Assembly: GCA_907165135.1 (NCBI GenBank)
Contig: OU015568.1
Location: forward strand, 9,990,501 to 10,054,500
Length of the DNA: 64,000 nucleotides
DNA from: Oikopleura dioica
Lineage: Eukaryota; Chordata; Appendicularia; Copelata; Oikopleuridae
Direction: 5' to 3'
Position numbers and translations under genes: made by a program. Under the pieces are notes generated by a model. The model searched no databases, was not told the DNA's origin, and was given only the letters and a program-made list of their open reading frames with translations. Positions 10,914 through 23,422 of the stretch are shown here, piece by piece. Numbering within the stretch: position 1 is the first letter of the stretch; each line of letters opens with the position of its first letter.

Positions 10914-11189
10914 TGTCTAAACTCTTATTTTCGACATTTATTTTGTATCTACTTTGTACAAGGTCATTACAGGTAAAAACTCAATTTTGAAGCACATGGG
11001 TTGATTTTGTGATTTCAGAAGTGTGAAGAATTACAGTAAAAATCGTAGCTATAAACATAAGAAGTAAGAAGGCACATAAATTTTGGTGCAAGGCAATTTC
11101 GGACTAGAAATAATCAGAAAAGACAGGTCAATAGTTGTTAAAAGTTAGGAAATCCTAATTGGCAATAGAAATTAATTAAAATTATTAAA

Positions 11190-14100
11190 TTAGGCTAAAA
11201 GGCCATCATCATGGTCATCATCTCCGATTTCTTCGTCGACGGTTCCAGTGAAAACACCACCACGTCTATGATAATAATTAAATTTTCATGGTGTAATTCT
11301 AACTGTACCTTGGGGTGGGGTTGTCGGTCTCTTCAACAAACTTCTCAGTAACGAGCAACTGCAGAATTTCCAGCGCAAGGTCAACAACAACAGGAGTGGC
11401 AGGGGCTTTTTGCGAGGCGTATCCGGTGATAATATCGAAAATTTCAGATTTGACGATTTCTTCGGCAGCGAATTTGTCGTGTGTAATAACGTTAATGAGG
11501 ACGACCATCGCTCGGTGCTTGATTTCGTGCATTTCATCCAACGCGATGTAGCTGTAAAAGCGTTTTAGAGGCTGTTTGGGGAGTTGTTTATTACCTCAAG
11601 TTCTGGAGCCAAGATTTGCAGCAGTTTCGAATTCGCTTGCAAATCTTTTCAGAAGCAGAGCACATGATTGCCAAAGCACCAGCAGCGGCGAGTCGAGTCT
11701 TTTCGTTGTCTTCCGCGCAAAGGAGGTTCATAAGCTGAATAAAATCAATGAGGTTCTGATAATTTCAGGATTTTCTGTTACCTTGAGTCGATCGTATTTC
11801 TCATCCTCGAACCACTTGACAGTTTCGGAATACAGGCACATGTTGCACATGAGCTCGGTGGCTGCTTGTCGAAGCTCCCAGTGCTCTTCCATCATGTAGC
11901 TCTCGATTTCGTGCATGTACTAAAGTCGATGCTTAGTCACTTCATTTTTTATCGAAGATGTACCTTTTCTTTGAAAATTCTTCGTCGATGCTCTTCATCA
12001 AGCGAGGCCAAGTTGGTCAGGCAGCACATAGCTTCGTAGTTTTGAATAGCAGAGCAGTCGATGTGCATCAAGATCTTGATCAGTTTTGGAATTTCCAAGG
12101 ATCTTGGAACGCAAAATAAGATGGAATTCAATTTCGGAATAACTTACCGTTGACCCGGGAAAGTCAGCGAAGGATTTGTCTGGATGCCGACTCGAGCAAC
12201 GCATTGGGCAGCTTGTCGCATGCCCTCGACAGATCCTTCTCGAGCAAATCCCATCAACATTTTCACACCACCCTGCTGAATGATCATTCCACGATCATCA
12301 GATCGGTGAGACATGGCCAGAATGGATCGAGCAATCAGTTCTCGGATAGAAGTTGTGAGGAGAGCGGTTTCTTGGAGGGTAAGATTGACCAAAGCAGCAC
12401 ATGCACCGTGCTTAAATAATATGAATATATAATTCAATAGATATCTTACCTTGAGAAGTTTGTGGGCTCGTTCTGCAGCACATTCAGGCTTATCCTTGGG
12501 ATGCTCTTCCGGGACGTGGTGCTTGGCAAAAGAAGCCAGCTGCTTCATTTCCTCCATTGGGTCCTCTTTCTTATCATACGCATTGACAACGTTGACAAAA
12601 GTCATCACGACGGAATAGGTGCAACTCTTATCAACTGATTTACACAGGTCATAAAGCGCCGAAAGGGCAATCGTGTCATCAGCCAATTCTTCCTTCACAT
12701 CTGCGTCCAAAGAAAGATAGGAAAGACCTTCAATGGCCCATTTTCGCAAGTCCTGATCTTTCTTTTCATTCGCCAAGAATTTTCGACACTGGCGGGCTAG
12801 CTTGACAGTGGAACCCTCTGCGAACACTCGGCGGGAGACATCAGTACCGTGCGAAGCGCCCAACTTACACAATCCAACAAGCGCGCGGACTTTAATACTG
12901 TCGCTCTTGGTGTTTTTGTAGATCTCTTTGAGTAGCGCCGTACCGTTTTCAACCACGAATGTGACATTTGACGCTTTGTTGATGCAACTGAGGATTGCTT
13001 CAATCGCAGCTTTTTGCACCTCTTCTTCTTCGGAAGAAGTCATAGCAACCATTGACTCCATCACACCAGCAGTACCGAGGAGTTTGTATCCAACATCGAA
13101 TGGGCCAGTGAGGCAGGTAGTGATAAGGGCCATCGCTCGCATGTTGGTTTCGAGATTGACCTCGGCGAAAAGAGCTTTCATGTATTTCTCGGCTCTAGTG
13201 GTGTATTCAAGTCGAGCCTGATCACCACCCATGTCATCGTAGAATTTCGCCAGGCAAACAGCGCAGTTCGATCGAGTATTAGGAGAAATTGGAACTGGTG
13301 ACTTCTCCACATTGTAAGTTCTAGATGCGAGGGAGAGCAATCTTTCGATACCCTTCAGTTCCATGAATTTTAGTACTCGTTCGTTGGTAGCTCCTTTGAC
13401 ATCGTCTCGAGGAACGTTCTTAGCCAGGAGGGTCAGGACATTATCTCGCCCGTATTTCGAGACTTGTCGGTCGAGCATCATGTCGATAAACATGTTGTAG
13501 AATTTAGCCAAATCGTTGGAAACTTCAGGGAGAACAGATTCGTTCATGTGACGAACAATCGGATCGACATCAGATTTGAGAGATTGGACAATTCTGTGAG
13601 CGGTGGACATCGTAGCATTGGAAAGATCTTCATTGTTGGAAGCTAGGAGAGTACGGATTCGTTCGTGGCCAATGATCAACAAAGCCTGGTGGCATCGTGC
13701 CTTGTGATTTCCAAGAACGCCGTCGAGAGCACGAATCGCTGGGAGAGCATAGTCTTCATCATTGTCTTGAAGGAGTTCATTGAGAGCGTTGAGACCGCCT
13801 TCTTGGAAGATTCTTTCTGCGCCAGCTTCGTCTCTGGAAAGATAAATCAGGTTGTTCAAAGCGATCTTCTTCTTGCTCTTGTCCATGTTTTTAGTGTCGA
13901 AGGCGATATCGAACATTTTGTTGACCTTGTTTTCCGTTGATCGTTCTTGAATGTGCGTCAGTTCAACTCGATCTCGGAGACGAGTGATCATCTGCTGAAT
14001 CGCCTTGTTCGACCTGTCCATTTGAAAGAGTCTTTTGCACTCAACATAGGCGCCGGCAAGGTCGTTTTTGAGCTCAAGCGCTTGAACTTTTCGGAAAAGA

Positions 14101-14360
14101 GCTTTGGAGTCGTTCGGGTTGTATCCAAGAGCAACGACGGAATCTTTAATTGCGGAATCGTAGTCTTCCATTTTGATATAGCACGCAGCTCGGTTCTTGT
14201 GGAAAGTATTGAGAGCAGCTTTGCCGCCCTGGTTGAGCTTGATCGCCTTTGTGTAGAAGCAGAGAGCATCTTCGTATTCTGCGCGCTTGAAATGCCAGTT
14301 TCCGCGCTCTTTGCAACTCATCGAGTTTTCTTCGTCGCAGTCGGGCACTTGGACTTCCAT
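11190..14360 (-). CDS. UNC45: UNC-45 myosin chaperone
   Basis: Seven exons: 14360-12450, 12410-12148, 12102-11964, 11919-11782, 11734-11595, 11551-11309 and 11265-11190, about 969 aa, close to the ~930-950 aa of other animals. Residues ~15-125 are three TPR repeats that bind Hsp90/Hsp70 (ERGNWHFKRAEYEDALCFYT, NRAACYIKMEDYDSAIKDS, KALFRKVQALE). The rest is the armadillo-repeat central and UCS domains, the latter binding the myosin motor (for example EDNEKTRLAAAGALAIMCSA and WELRQAATELMCNMC). The extreme C-terminus is acidic. UNC-45 folds muscle and cytoplasmic myosin heads. A single gene appears to serve both roles. All introns are 40-55 bp with GT-AG ends, and frames join cleanly. Confidence 0.95.
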
Positions 14361-15302
14361 CGCTCGGACTCCGTCTCCATCTTCCTGCTTTTGGTTCCAT
14401 CCTGTTTTCGAATGTCCAAAATGATATTTTTATGAAAAAAAGTTAAATTCAAAATAACTTTGTTAATTTAAACTCATCTCACGCAACTACTATGATATCC
14501 TCATAATGGACATTTTCCTGCATCAACTGTTGCCGGCATTTTCTCAATTTTTCTTATATTTTTTCGTCAAAAAGCTTCTTTAAAATCTCTTGCTCGTGTT
14601 CCTCGAAAATTTTCACAAATTTCTTTGCTCCCGGAGGTCTATTTATAAATCGCTCCAGCTGTTTCAAAAGTTGGCTCGGTAGGTGTCACTCTGCTCTTCA
14701 GTCCCTTGCCGAGTGAGTCAGTTGATTCATCCCTTTCTTGTCTCTCTATCTTTCCAACTGGTCCGCGGACTTGTGCGATAAAAGCTCCTCCGCGGGCAGC
14801 CAAATAAAGAAGCACATTCACCGCTGTGAATAGCACGCGCGGGGGAAAACGCGCACGCTCCGCGCGGCCAATCCAGGGTCGAGAAGAATCCAGAAAATAG
14901 GAGATTTCTCGCGAAGGGATGAAAAAAAGAGAGATCGAAAACTTATCGCCGAAGAGTTGAGAAATGTTTCGCTACTGTAACTTTTCGTCAGTCTCAAAGT
15001 TCAAGCTTCTTTTCACACTTTAAGTTACTGTACTTGCTTGTTTTTGGGTTTTATTTCAGGTATACAGTTTCAAATAATTTGTATTGATATTTTGCATAAA
15101 GAATGTTGATAGGGGGAAGGCCAGGTAAGATAGAGTATTGCACAGACTATTTTGGCTAATAATATTTAATAAAGAAGGTCTTGTCCAAAGTTTTTCAATC
15201 TCGCGGCTTCTGAGTTTTTTGACAAGATAAGTTCATGGAAAATCGTCGTTTTGTTCCTCCTCATCATCTAATCCTCATTTATAAAGATAGATTAAATGAT
15301 GT
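14361..15302. other. Intergenic, no gene seen
   Basis: Between the UNC45 start and the end of the GOLM1-like gene. It is AT-rich near 14440-14600 and 15000-15200. A GC-rich patch around 14825-14875 (GCGCGCGGGGGAAAACGCGC) may belong to the UNC45 promoter. I see no convincing ORF, RNA gene or repeat. Confidence 0.5.
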
Positions 15303-16530
15303 TCAATTATTACCGAAATCCTTGAGATCGCCGTTTTCGTCCAGCAGACTGAAATCAGATTCATCCTCATCATCATCAGATTGATCTGCTTCGCTCATTG
15401 TTGTGATTGAATTCTTTTCTGTGCTGGTTTCTTTTTGAACTTCTGTGCTAGTGCTCTCCGAGACTGTTTCATTATCTTCCTCATCGTCTTCATCAGAAAT
15501 TTCATTCACATCCTGGATAACTGGAGCAGCTGTAGCAGGAGCTTGAAGCTCAGCTGGTTTGGCTTCTAGGGAGACGATTTTTGGAGCTGGGGCGGCGGCG
15601 GCCTTGGCAACGTTTTCCGCCGCGCTATAAAAACATAATTATTGATGGGTTTTGTAGCAGAAAGTTTGTAACGAAGTTAGTTTACGATACAAGTTTATGA
15701 TGGTCAAAATTGGTAGTTTTTTCTCTTCGTTGATTTCAGGTCAGCCGCTGATCATCAGCGCTTACTTTTTGCGAAGCGTTTCTTTCGCATTTGTTGCGAG
15801 ACCTTCAATGTTCGCAATACTACAGTAGATTAGGTACTGATCTCTGTTCAACGAAAATCTTATAAAGACTTACAGCGTTTCGGCATCTTCAAGATCTTTT
15901 TTGAGCTTTTCAATTTCCGCGTTTTTGCTCTCCATTTCCAATTTATTTTCCTCGACAATATTCTCCAGTTCATTTTTCTTCGCTCTCAATTCCTCCAAAT
16001 CATCCAGCTGATTTTCAGCATAGAGCTTGTCATCCTTCAAATTGTCCCTTTCGCTCTCCAAATTGCTTTTCTCGCTTTCCAGTTTTCCAATGTCGAATTT
16101 TAAATTTTCAATCTGCGAATTCCGCGTTTCGATATTTTCATTTGCCTCATCAAGGTCATTCTTGACGATGTTCCGCTCGTGCTGAGTCTTTTCAAGCTAG
16201 TAAAAATCATAGCCACTTGTGAAATCTTCAATTTTTATTTTTCCCACCTCGGCTTGAAGAACATCAATTGCCTGCATTTTTTGGAGCTTGGCGTTGTTCA
16301 AATCTGATATTTCATCGGATCTTTGGTCGAGTTCGGCTTTGAGGCTGGAATTCGAGAAGTATAGAAATGCACTGGTCATCATGAAGAATACTGCCACTAA
16401 GACAAATTTTAGCTTAGCTAAAAAAGCTAAAGAGGTCGATAAAATAGTTCAAAGCTCAATTCAAAATTTGAATCTCCTTTTTACAAAACTTACAGTAAAA
16501 AGTGTAAGGTCTTCCACCGCGTTTATTCAT
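15303..16530 (-). CDS. GOLM1/CASC4-like type II membrane protein with coiled coil
   Basis: Exons: 16530-16494, 16426-16248, 16196-15874, 15819-15766 and 15624-15303, about 304 aa. The first exon gives a short basic cytosolic tail (MNKRGGRPYTFY), which splices in phase to a membrane anchor (KFVLVAVFFMMTSAFLYF). Residues ~45-190 are a heptad coiled coil rich in Glu/Lys/Leu/Asn (ERDNLKDDKLYAENQLDDLE, EKLKKDLEDAET). The tail is Ala/Pro-rich and then strongly acidic (SDEDDEEDNE, SDDDEDESDF). A short tail, single anchor, lumenal coiled coil and acidic end are the plan of Golgi proteins GOLM1/GP73 and CASC4. No sequence signature proves orthology, so other coiled-coil membrane proteins remain possible. 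Confidence 0.7.
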
Positions 16531-17104
16531 GTCTCTGCCTGTGTTTGCTCTTGTGTACTGAGTAGGAATACCCACGGTCCTTTCCCGCTTCGCAAAGGGG
16601 AGAAAATTTCTATTGAAATAAAAAGTATTCCCTTGCTTGGTCATCTCCGGCCTCAAACTAAAAGAAAAAACACAAAAGAGCGCTCTCCTATGCGCTCAAC
16701 TCCGAATCTTTACGGCTTGATGAGAAAAGAAAGAAAAACGAGTATCGAGGCTTTTTTGTTTTGGCTTTATAACGGCCGGGCACAAAACAGAACCGTTTAA
16801 AATTAATGGACCCTCTCACATCGAGCCTGTCATCGTAAAAATTAATTCTCATAATTCTTTATTGTTTACGAAATTCATGTTCAAATAAAATCTCGAATCG
16901 TTCATAAAACTGGCTTAATTTTTTCATATTTTTATATTCGCGGCTTTTATTAAAAAAACCTGACTCAGGACCCTGACTCAGGTTTTCTGCACATCTTACT
17001 GGTCTGGGTAGTTTCTTAGAAAAAAATGATAAATTTCTAGAATTTCGGAAAACCATCTTTCTAGATTTTGTCTAGATATCTCGTCGCCTCTCATTTCGGC
17101 AAAA
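16531..17104. other. Divergent intergenic region
   Basis: Separates the minus-strand gene block from the plus-strand block, so it should hold two promoters. A TCAGGACCCTGACTCAGG direct repeat lies near 16965-16983. No coding sequence or RNA gene is recognised here. Confidence 0.4.
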
Positions 17105-17296
17105 ATGGGAAGAATATCAAAAGTTAAAAAAATCCGCTTTTTACAGAGATATCTAGCTAAACACAGACGAATGCGAACTCTAGCCGAGTTTCATAAAAAA
17201 GTCAAAAAGGACATGAAGGAGGGAAGAATCATTCTTCGCGATTTTGCCCCGGTAACTTACTTAAAACCCGATAAAACTTGCATTTCTGAAAAATAG
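17105..17296 (+). CDS. Small basic protein, unknown
   Basis: ATG-to-stop ORF of 63 codons with about one third Lys/Arg (for example VKKIRFLQRYLAKHRRMRTL and FHKKVKKDMKEGRI). There is no signal or membrane segment. Strong charge with an amphipathic helical look would suit an RNA-binding or mitochondrial ribosomal or assembly protein, but I recognise no family. It is the first ORF on the plus strand upstream of EZH (start 221 bp later) and could be the first cistron of that block. Confidence 0.4.
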   Translation: MGRISKVKKIRFLQRYLAKHRRMRTLAEFHKKVKKDMKEGRIILRDFAPVTYLKPDKTCISEK

Positions 17297-17517
17297 TAAT
17301 ATTTCGTGAAATAATTTCTTTCAATAACGACTTGCAATAACTTGGCTATGAAATATTAACGGTTTTTTGTGCGATTTTTTTTTTGATAAAATCAGTTTTC
17401 GAATCTCCAATTGAACCAAAACGTCACTTATTTTGCCCAAAACGGAGCTGGCGCGGCACTTTTGGAAATTTTCGCCTTTCAGTTTTTATTTTTCAGAAGA
17501 GTCTGAATCCCTCAGAA

Positions 17518-20214
17518 ATGAAAATCGATGAGAACAAGGAGAAAAAACACGAAGATGAGGACGTCGAAAATGGCGTGGAACATGGCAGCGATGATTCAGA
17601 GAATCTGGAAGAGTCGACCGATTCCGCCGATAATAAATTTACACCTGTAAGGAGAAAATCACTTGTCAATGCGTTATATCTTTTTCAGGAGCAGAAAAAA
17701 TGTCTTCGGAGAATAGAGGAGGTGCACGATGAATTCAAAGCCTCGGCGGAGCAAAGTCTGGAAAAGAATTTCGCTCGGAAAATTCAAAAGAATAAACGAA
17801 AGTGCGCCAGGTCGAGAGAAATGATGAAAAAAGAGGATAGATCGTCGCATCATCCTCATCACAAACTAAATGACGGTTACATGTTACCTGTCAATGAAAA
17901 TGTAAGATCCAGAAAGTGATGCGATGAAAGCTGACTTGACTATTTTTAGGCGCGGCCGAGTCTGTTCCGAAGCACGCTAACGAACAAAATCACCGATCGA
18001 ACTCGGCATCAGCAGCTTCCCGAGTTGAAGAGCCTTCCGAACTCGATCAACTGGCTTCCCTTGTCGCACAACTTCAAGAGCGAGGACTCGCAAGGCATCA
18101 CGCACATCCCCTACATGGGCGACAATCTGGACTACGAATTCGTCGAAGATCTAATCGCTATCCACGGCAATGTAAATACCACTTTCCAGACACTTCACAG
18201 AGACGTCGAAATTCTGGCCATAATCAAAAAAGTCTTTGAACAAGAAAAAGTCAGCTTCGAACATGCAGATCTTGAGGACGTTCGGAATGAGAACTTGATG
18301 CTGCTGATAGGCAAAATTCTCGGCTGCACAGATGAGAAGATTAAATCGGTGATAGAAACGGCCAGACTAGATACGAAGCTCAAAAACTTACCTTCAATAG
18401 GAAATTGCTCCAAAAATAATCGAAAGCCGCAAGCGGTTTCTCCGATCACAAATCATGTATATCCATTTTGAAGCAAAACTAAGACAATGACAATTTCTCC
18501 GAAAAACAAATCGGCCCGGCCGGACTGATGTCTTCCTTTCGCGAAATTTTCTGCTATCGCTGCTCAAAATACGACTGCTTTCTTCACAGCGGCGAGCAAA
18601 AGCCTGAAATTGAGCATCTCATGGAAAAGTCGAACAAGGAGAATAAATTAAGTGATCGAGGATTCAATAGAATCGCGGAAGAAGCATGTGGAGAAGACTG
18701 CTTTTTGCATGTTGAGGGGCTCGGAAAATGCGTTTCTAATATTCAACGGGTAAGGACAAAATGGCTGAAACTCTCATTTGAGGAAAAATTCAAGGGAAAG
18801 AAAAAGTCCATGACAATGGAAGAGGAAGAAGAGTACAAAGAATCGGTCAACTTCGCGATGGAATTCCTCAAATCTCAAGAAAACTCGCCTCCGTGGAAAG
18901 ACAACGATTTAATCATACTCGCGAAGCTGAAAGAAATGTACAAAACAAACTTTTGTTCGATGGCGCAAATGTTGATTGGTAGCAGGAAAACCTGCCTGGA
19001 TGTTTGCGTGCAGGTTCTGAAGATGTGTACGGCTCCAGCTAGCGACGGGGAAAAGATTGTGATTGCCAATTTGGAAAGTATCAAAGATTTTTCGCCGGTA
19101 AAGAGGAAATCCGCCGGCCCAGCTAGGAAAAAAGTCATGAAGGTACGTTTTCCGTTCATTTTCTTTATATCGAGCTTGTTGTAGCACAAGAATCAAGTGA
19201 ACCAACACCATTACGAGCCGTGCGACCATCCAGGATACCCCTGCACTGCTGCTAGATGCACTTGTGTCCAAAGAGGCAACTTCTGCGAGAAATTTTGCAT
19301 TTGCGATTCAAAGTGTCACCATCGCTTTCCCGGCTGCAATTGCAAAACTGACTGTGGAACAAAATGTAAACCGAACCCCATTTTTTTCAATATCTAATTT
19401 CATTTTAGCGTGCCCATGTTTTGCTGCTCAGCGAGAATGCGATCCCGACATTTGCTTCTCTTGCAAGTCGTATATGCCAATGACCGAGGTTCGAAACGGA
19501 AACTGTCGAAATGTCTCGCTTCAACAAGGCTTCAAAAAGCATCTTCTCGCGGCGCCATCTGATGTTGCTGGCTGGGGATGTTTCCTAAAGGTTTAACGTC
19601 AACGAAACGATCCGTCTAAACCTTTGTTAGGATACTGCCGAAAAAGGCGACTTGATTTCCGAGTACTGTGGCGAAATCATCACCCAATACGAAGGCGATC
19701 GACGAGGAAAGCTCTACGATAAGAAATCGTGCTCATTTCTTTTCGATCTCAACAGTGACTATTGCGTTGATGCCGCTAGAAAGGTAGTTTTCCTTGTTTT
19801 TGATGATTTGTATAGAGGATTTTAGGGAAACAAGATTCGATACGCAAATCACAGCTTGTATCCAAACTGCGAGTGTCGAATCATGCGAGTGAATGGCGAC
19901 CACCGAATTGGTATCTTTGCAAAAAAGGTAAGAACAAAAACTTATAAGAAAAATCATCAAATGATTTGCAGGATATCAAACTTGGAGAAGAACTTTTCTT
20001 CAACTACCGCTACAGCGAGGAAGACAACGCCAAGTACGTCGGTGTCGAACGCGTCGGCAAAAATAAAAACAAGAAAGGAGCGAAAGGCGGAGGAGGAGCT
20101 AATGGCGGCGCGGCGAAGAAGTCCTCTCGCCCAGCGAAGAAAGCATCAACTGGCAAGAATGGCAATGTTGCAGCGGCTCAACCGACTTCGCGAAAACGAA
20201 AGCACGAAAATTGA
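17518..20214 (+). CDS. EZH: Enhancer-of-zeste histone H3K27 methyltransferase (PRC2 catalytic subunit)
   Basis: Exons: 17518-17646, 17689-17901, 17950 to about 18430, about 18490-19142, 19185-19365, 19409-19590, 19631-19783, 19826-19927 and 19972-20214. The N-terminal half has the EED-binding/SANT1L region ([18 protein letters not shown]) and the zinc motif [19 protein letters not shown] domain follows ([20 protein letters not shown]). The CXC domain ([11 protein letters not shown]...[35 protein letters not shown]) precedes the SET domain. SET motifs are [12 protein letters not shown], the AdoMet/active-site [11 protein letters not shown] and [11 protein letters not shown] with the catalytic tyrosine. 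After SET, where EZH normally ends, there is a ~50-aa Gly/Ala/Lys-rich basic tail. The join near 18430-18490 is not resolved with a GT donor. The start ATG follows a CAG acceptor-like site (17495), consistent with trans-splicing. Confidence 0.95.
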
Positions 20215-20386
20215 TTTTTATATAAATTGTATAACAAATAGGCGAATTTTAAATCTATCAAAAGAAAAATCACTAGAAATTTTACAGATAAACACAACTG
20301 CCAACTTTTCACTTCACTTTTAATTAAAATTTAAAACTGCCAAATAAAGAACTATTTATTCAAGTCCCTTGTCTTTCAGAATAGAG

Positions 20387-21680
20387 ATGAGCGTAAAAAG
20401 TGAGGTAGCAAGAGTAGAAGGGGTCGGGCCAAACGGTTGTCGATTCTGGACGGAAAAGAAAAAACGCTTTTGTAAAATGGTTGCGAAGGAAGGAGCGGAG
20501 TTCTGCGGCCAGCACATGCAAGATAATTTGAGGCGGAAGTGCGTGTATTGCAAGAGTATGATTGAAGACTCGCGCATGGCAAAACACATGAAAAAGTGCA
20601 ACATCTACACTCAAAGTCTCGTCAAACCAAAATACTACAACGAAAAAGTCAACCTCGACAAGACCAAACTAACAGAGGAAGATTTGAAACATGCGAATAT
20701 GAAGCTGACTGATTTTGAAGTCGAAGATGTCAAGAAAATCGTTGAGCTCTTGAAAGACGGAAAAGTCGAAAATTTTTCGAGAAGGGAAAACTTTCAACCG
20801 AGCTTTTTCAAAAATCTGGAGGAGGAAATCGAAGCGAATAAAGGTAATGCGAAAGTTCTCAAGCATCTGATGCAGCAAAGTTCATTATTGGAGATTATGG
20901 ATAAAGAGGGTCTTCTTACTAATGGAAATTGCTTCATTGAGCTTGGAGCAGGGACAGGAGGATTGTCAGAGAAAGTGGCTGAAGCACTAGGTGATTATTT
21001 TGAATAAGATATCTTATCCTATAGGGAGTTTCACATGTTCTATTTGAAGATAAGTCAAAATTCATCATCGTTGATCGAGGAAGCTTCAGGAAGAAAAAAG
21101 AAAACGCATTTCTCAATGACGGGCGGAATGCTTTTGAACGAGTGAAGGGAGATATCGCTGACTTTGATCCAAAGCTCCTTCCCAAATCTTCAGACGAAAA
21201 TTCTCAAAGTCTTACTATCTCCATCGCAAAACATCTCTGCGGCTCGGCCACCGATTTGGCGATTGAGTGCGCCACGAGGATTGAAAATTTCGGCGGTATT
21301 CTTGTTGCAAGGTCAGTTTTCGACCTTCTTATATATAAGTTATGTTTTATAGCTGCTGTCATCATAAATGTGCTTGGCAGAGTTTTTCCTCACGCGAGTT
21401 GCTTCACGAAAATTTTAAATCTTCAAAGAGATTCCGCTTGCTGACTCTTCTGAGTTCCTGGTTCACCTGTGGGTTTCAGAAAAGCGATGATACTTCTGAA
21501 AAAGACAAGTATGGACTGACAGTTGACGAGAAAATCGAAGTTGGAGCCTTGGCAAAAGCTGTTATTGATAATGCGAGGAGGGATTATTTGTTGAAAACGT
21601 TTCCTCATCTGACTGCGAAAACTCTTCAGTACTGTAGCCTTGAGACAAGTTTGGAAAGTTCTGCTATCGTTCTCTCTTAA
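20387..21680 (+). CDS. TRMT13: TRM13 tRNA 2'-O-methyltransferase
   Basis: Exons: 20387-20990, 21029-21311 and 21353-21680, 404 aa. N-terminal CCCH-type zinc finger (CRFWTEKKKRFCKMVAKEGAEFCGQH), then the CHHC U11-48K-type finger (CVYCKSMIEDSRMAKHMKKC). The methyltransferase domain has the AdoMet loop FIELGAGTGGLSEKV, then SIAKHLCGSATDLAIEC and the conserved CCHHKCAW. TRM13 methylates the 2'-OH of position 4 in the acceptor stem of certain tRNAs. The ATG sits seven bases after TTTCAG, which has no upstream donor, so it looks like a trans-splice acceptor. The second exon uses an acceptor GGGAG (exon from 21029), the only one keeping frame. Confidence 0.93.
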
Positions 21681-21710
21681 TACTGTTGATTCAAATCGTT
21701 TTTGTTAAGA

Positions 21711-23283
21711 ATGAAAGAGCTGCTTGAAGAGCTCTATGAGCTGTATGAAAAAAATGTAAACGCGCCGACTCGCGAGAAGACTCTCACTGCCATTTCAGCT
21801 CATCCAAAAGGGACCGTCCTTGCCCAGCTTGTACTCGAGCGCGCAGATGCAGCTGTTTTTCTATCGGCGAAAAATCAACTGCTTCCAAAAAGAGAGGGCG
21901 ACGAATACGGGCCTTTCGATTTTTTGCTAGAAGCGCCAGCTTGCAAGAGGATCTTAAGAGTGATGGCAAGGGAAAATTACGTAATCGATCTGCTGAAAGA
22001 TGAGTTCAAGCGAAGATACAAGAATGAACCTCAAAGCTTGTCTGACATTGTCAGAATTCTTGCCGATCTTGAAAAAATAAATGAAGAATCCTTGGTTCCT
22101 AAAGCGAGTTTTCACTTTCAACCAAAACCCGGTCAATATATCAAACTAGGAAGTGACTGGATTGTATCCGACTCAATCATTGATGGCGAAAATGTCTGCA
22201 ACCATGCCGTAGGCACGAGGGCATGGTTCGAATCGCATCTATCCATCCTTGTAGATGCTGCGAGGATGAATGTTTATAAGATTTTACGATCAAATGGCAT
22301 CACCTTAAAGCAGTTGGAGTTTCCATACGTTTCACATAATTTTATCTTCTTGGAACCGTTTCTTATTGCAGATTTATGTGATTCAGCGAACTTTCGTGTT
22401 TTCAATCTTCTGGAACCAAGTGAATTTGCGAATCGCAGCGCTGCAAGTGCAATGAAGATCAGCAAAGAAGCTGATGGAAAAGAAGCTAATGGGTTCAGTT
22501 TTCTCTGGTGTCCAAGTTACAGGACCGATAATCGTGTAAATGGAAAACTTCGTGAAAGCGTCCTCTTTCCAGCTATCTGGAAAGACCCCAGTCAATCGAG
22601 CATTTTTATTGAGTGTATTCGCTTCGGAAGATCATCGATGAAGGTTGTTTGGAAGAAAAAACTGTATGTGCCTTATGGAATTTCGGAAGATTCTGAACTG
22701 CTCAGTCTATTGGATCCCGATAACTATGTTTTGATGGTCAAAGAAAAAGAAGGGCACCTGTTCCATATTTGGCACATCATTCTGTCAAAACAAAAAGTAA
22801 TTCATTATGCTCGACGAACTTCAGTGGAGAGAGTCAGTTTTTTCATGTTTGGAGAGCGTCTTGGAATGAAATTTAAAGTTGACAATGGTTCTTATGACAT
22901 CATCGGAGCTTTTACTGGTGAAGAGAACGAGAACATAGAGGTAATTTGCTTTCTCTATGATGATGGAAAACACTCTATTGCGGCATGGTATGACGGTATT
23001 CAGTGGAGAAACGAAAAGACACTGAAAAATTGGGCAATAAGCTTTCAGGATATAAAGGAATTTATCAATGATGAAAACGAGAAAAAAATATATACTACGA
23101 AAAAAATAGATGGCATCGTTGTAAAGAAGCCCATCATCCACAGCGGTAAGCTCTCAATAAATGATTACTTAATTTATCTTGTTTTTATAAGGCCTCTCCG
23201 TTGTAGAAGAAAGAACATTTTGGGTCGAATCTCGATCGAAGATTGGACGTGCTATTGGAGAAAAGATAGAAATATTTATCTAA
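21711..23283 (+). CDS. Unrecognised 524-aa protein in operon-like position after TRM13
   Basis: Long exon 21711-23145, then a 46-bp intron and a last exon 23192-23283 ending after VEERTFWVESRSKIGRAIGE. The start ATG (MKELLEELYELYEKN) lies 30 bp after the TRM13 stop and directly after a TTTTTGTTAAG acceptor-like tract. This is the spacing expected of a downstream cistron processed by trans-splicing. The N-terminal ~130 residues are helical and charged, resembling alpha-solenoid repeats. The remainder is mixed alpha/beta with many aromatic residues (HIWHIILSKQKVIHYARR, SIAAWYDGIQWRNEKTL). No signal, membrane segment or catalytic motif is evident, and I do not recognise a family. Confidence 0.8.
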
Positions 23284-23422
23284 CTTTATTCTTCATCTAC
23301 TGGAAAGTTCACTGAAAAATCACTAGACTAGACTTCAGACTGCCGAGCTTTAATTATAATTGTCTGTCACTACCTTGTTAACTTACATTCGATTAAATTA
23401 AGAAATGAATGCAAATTGAAAC

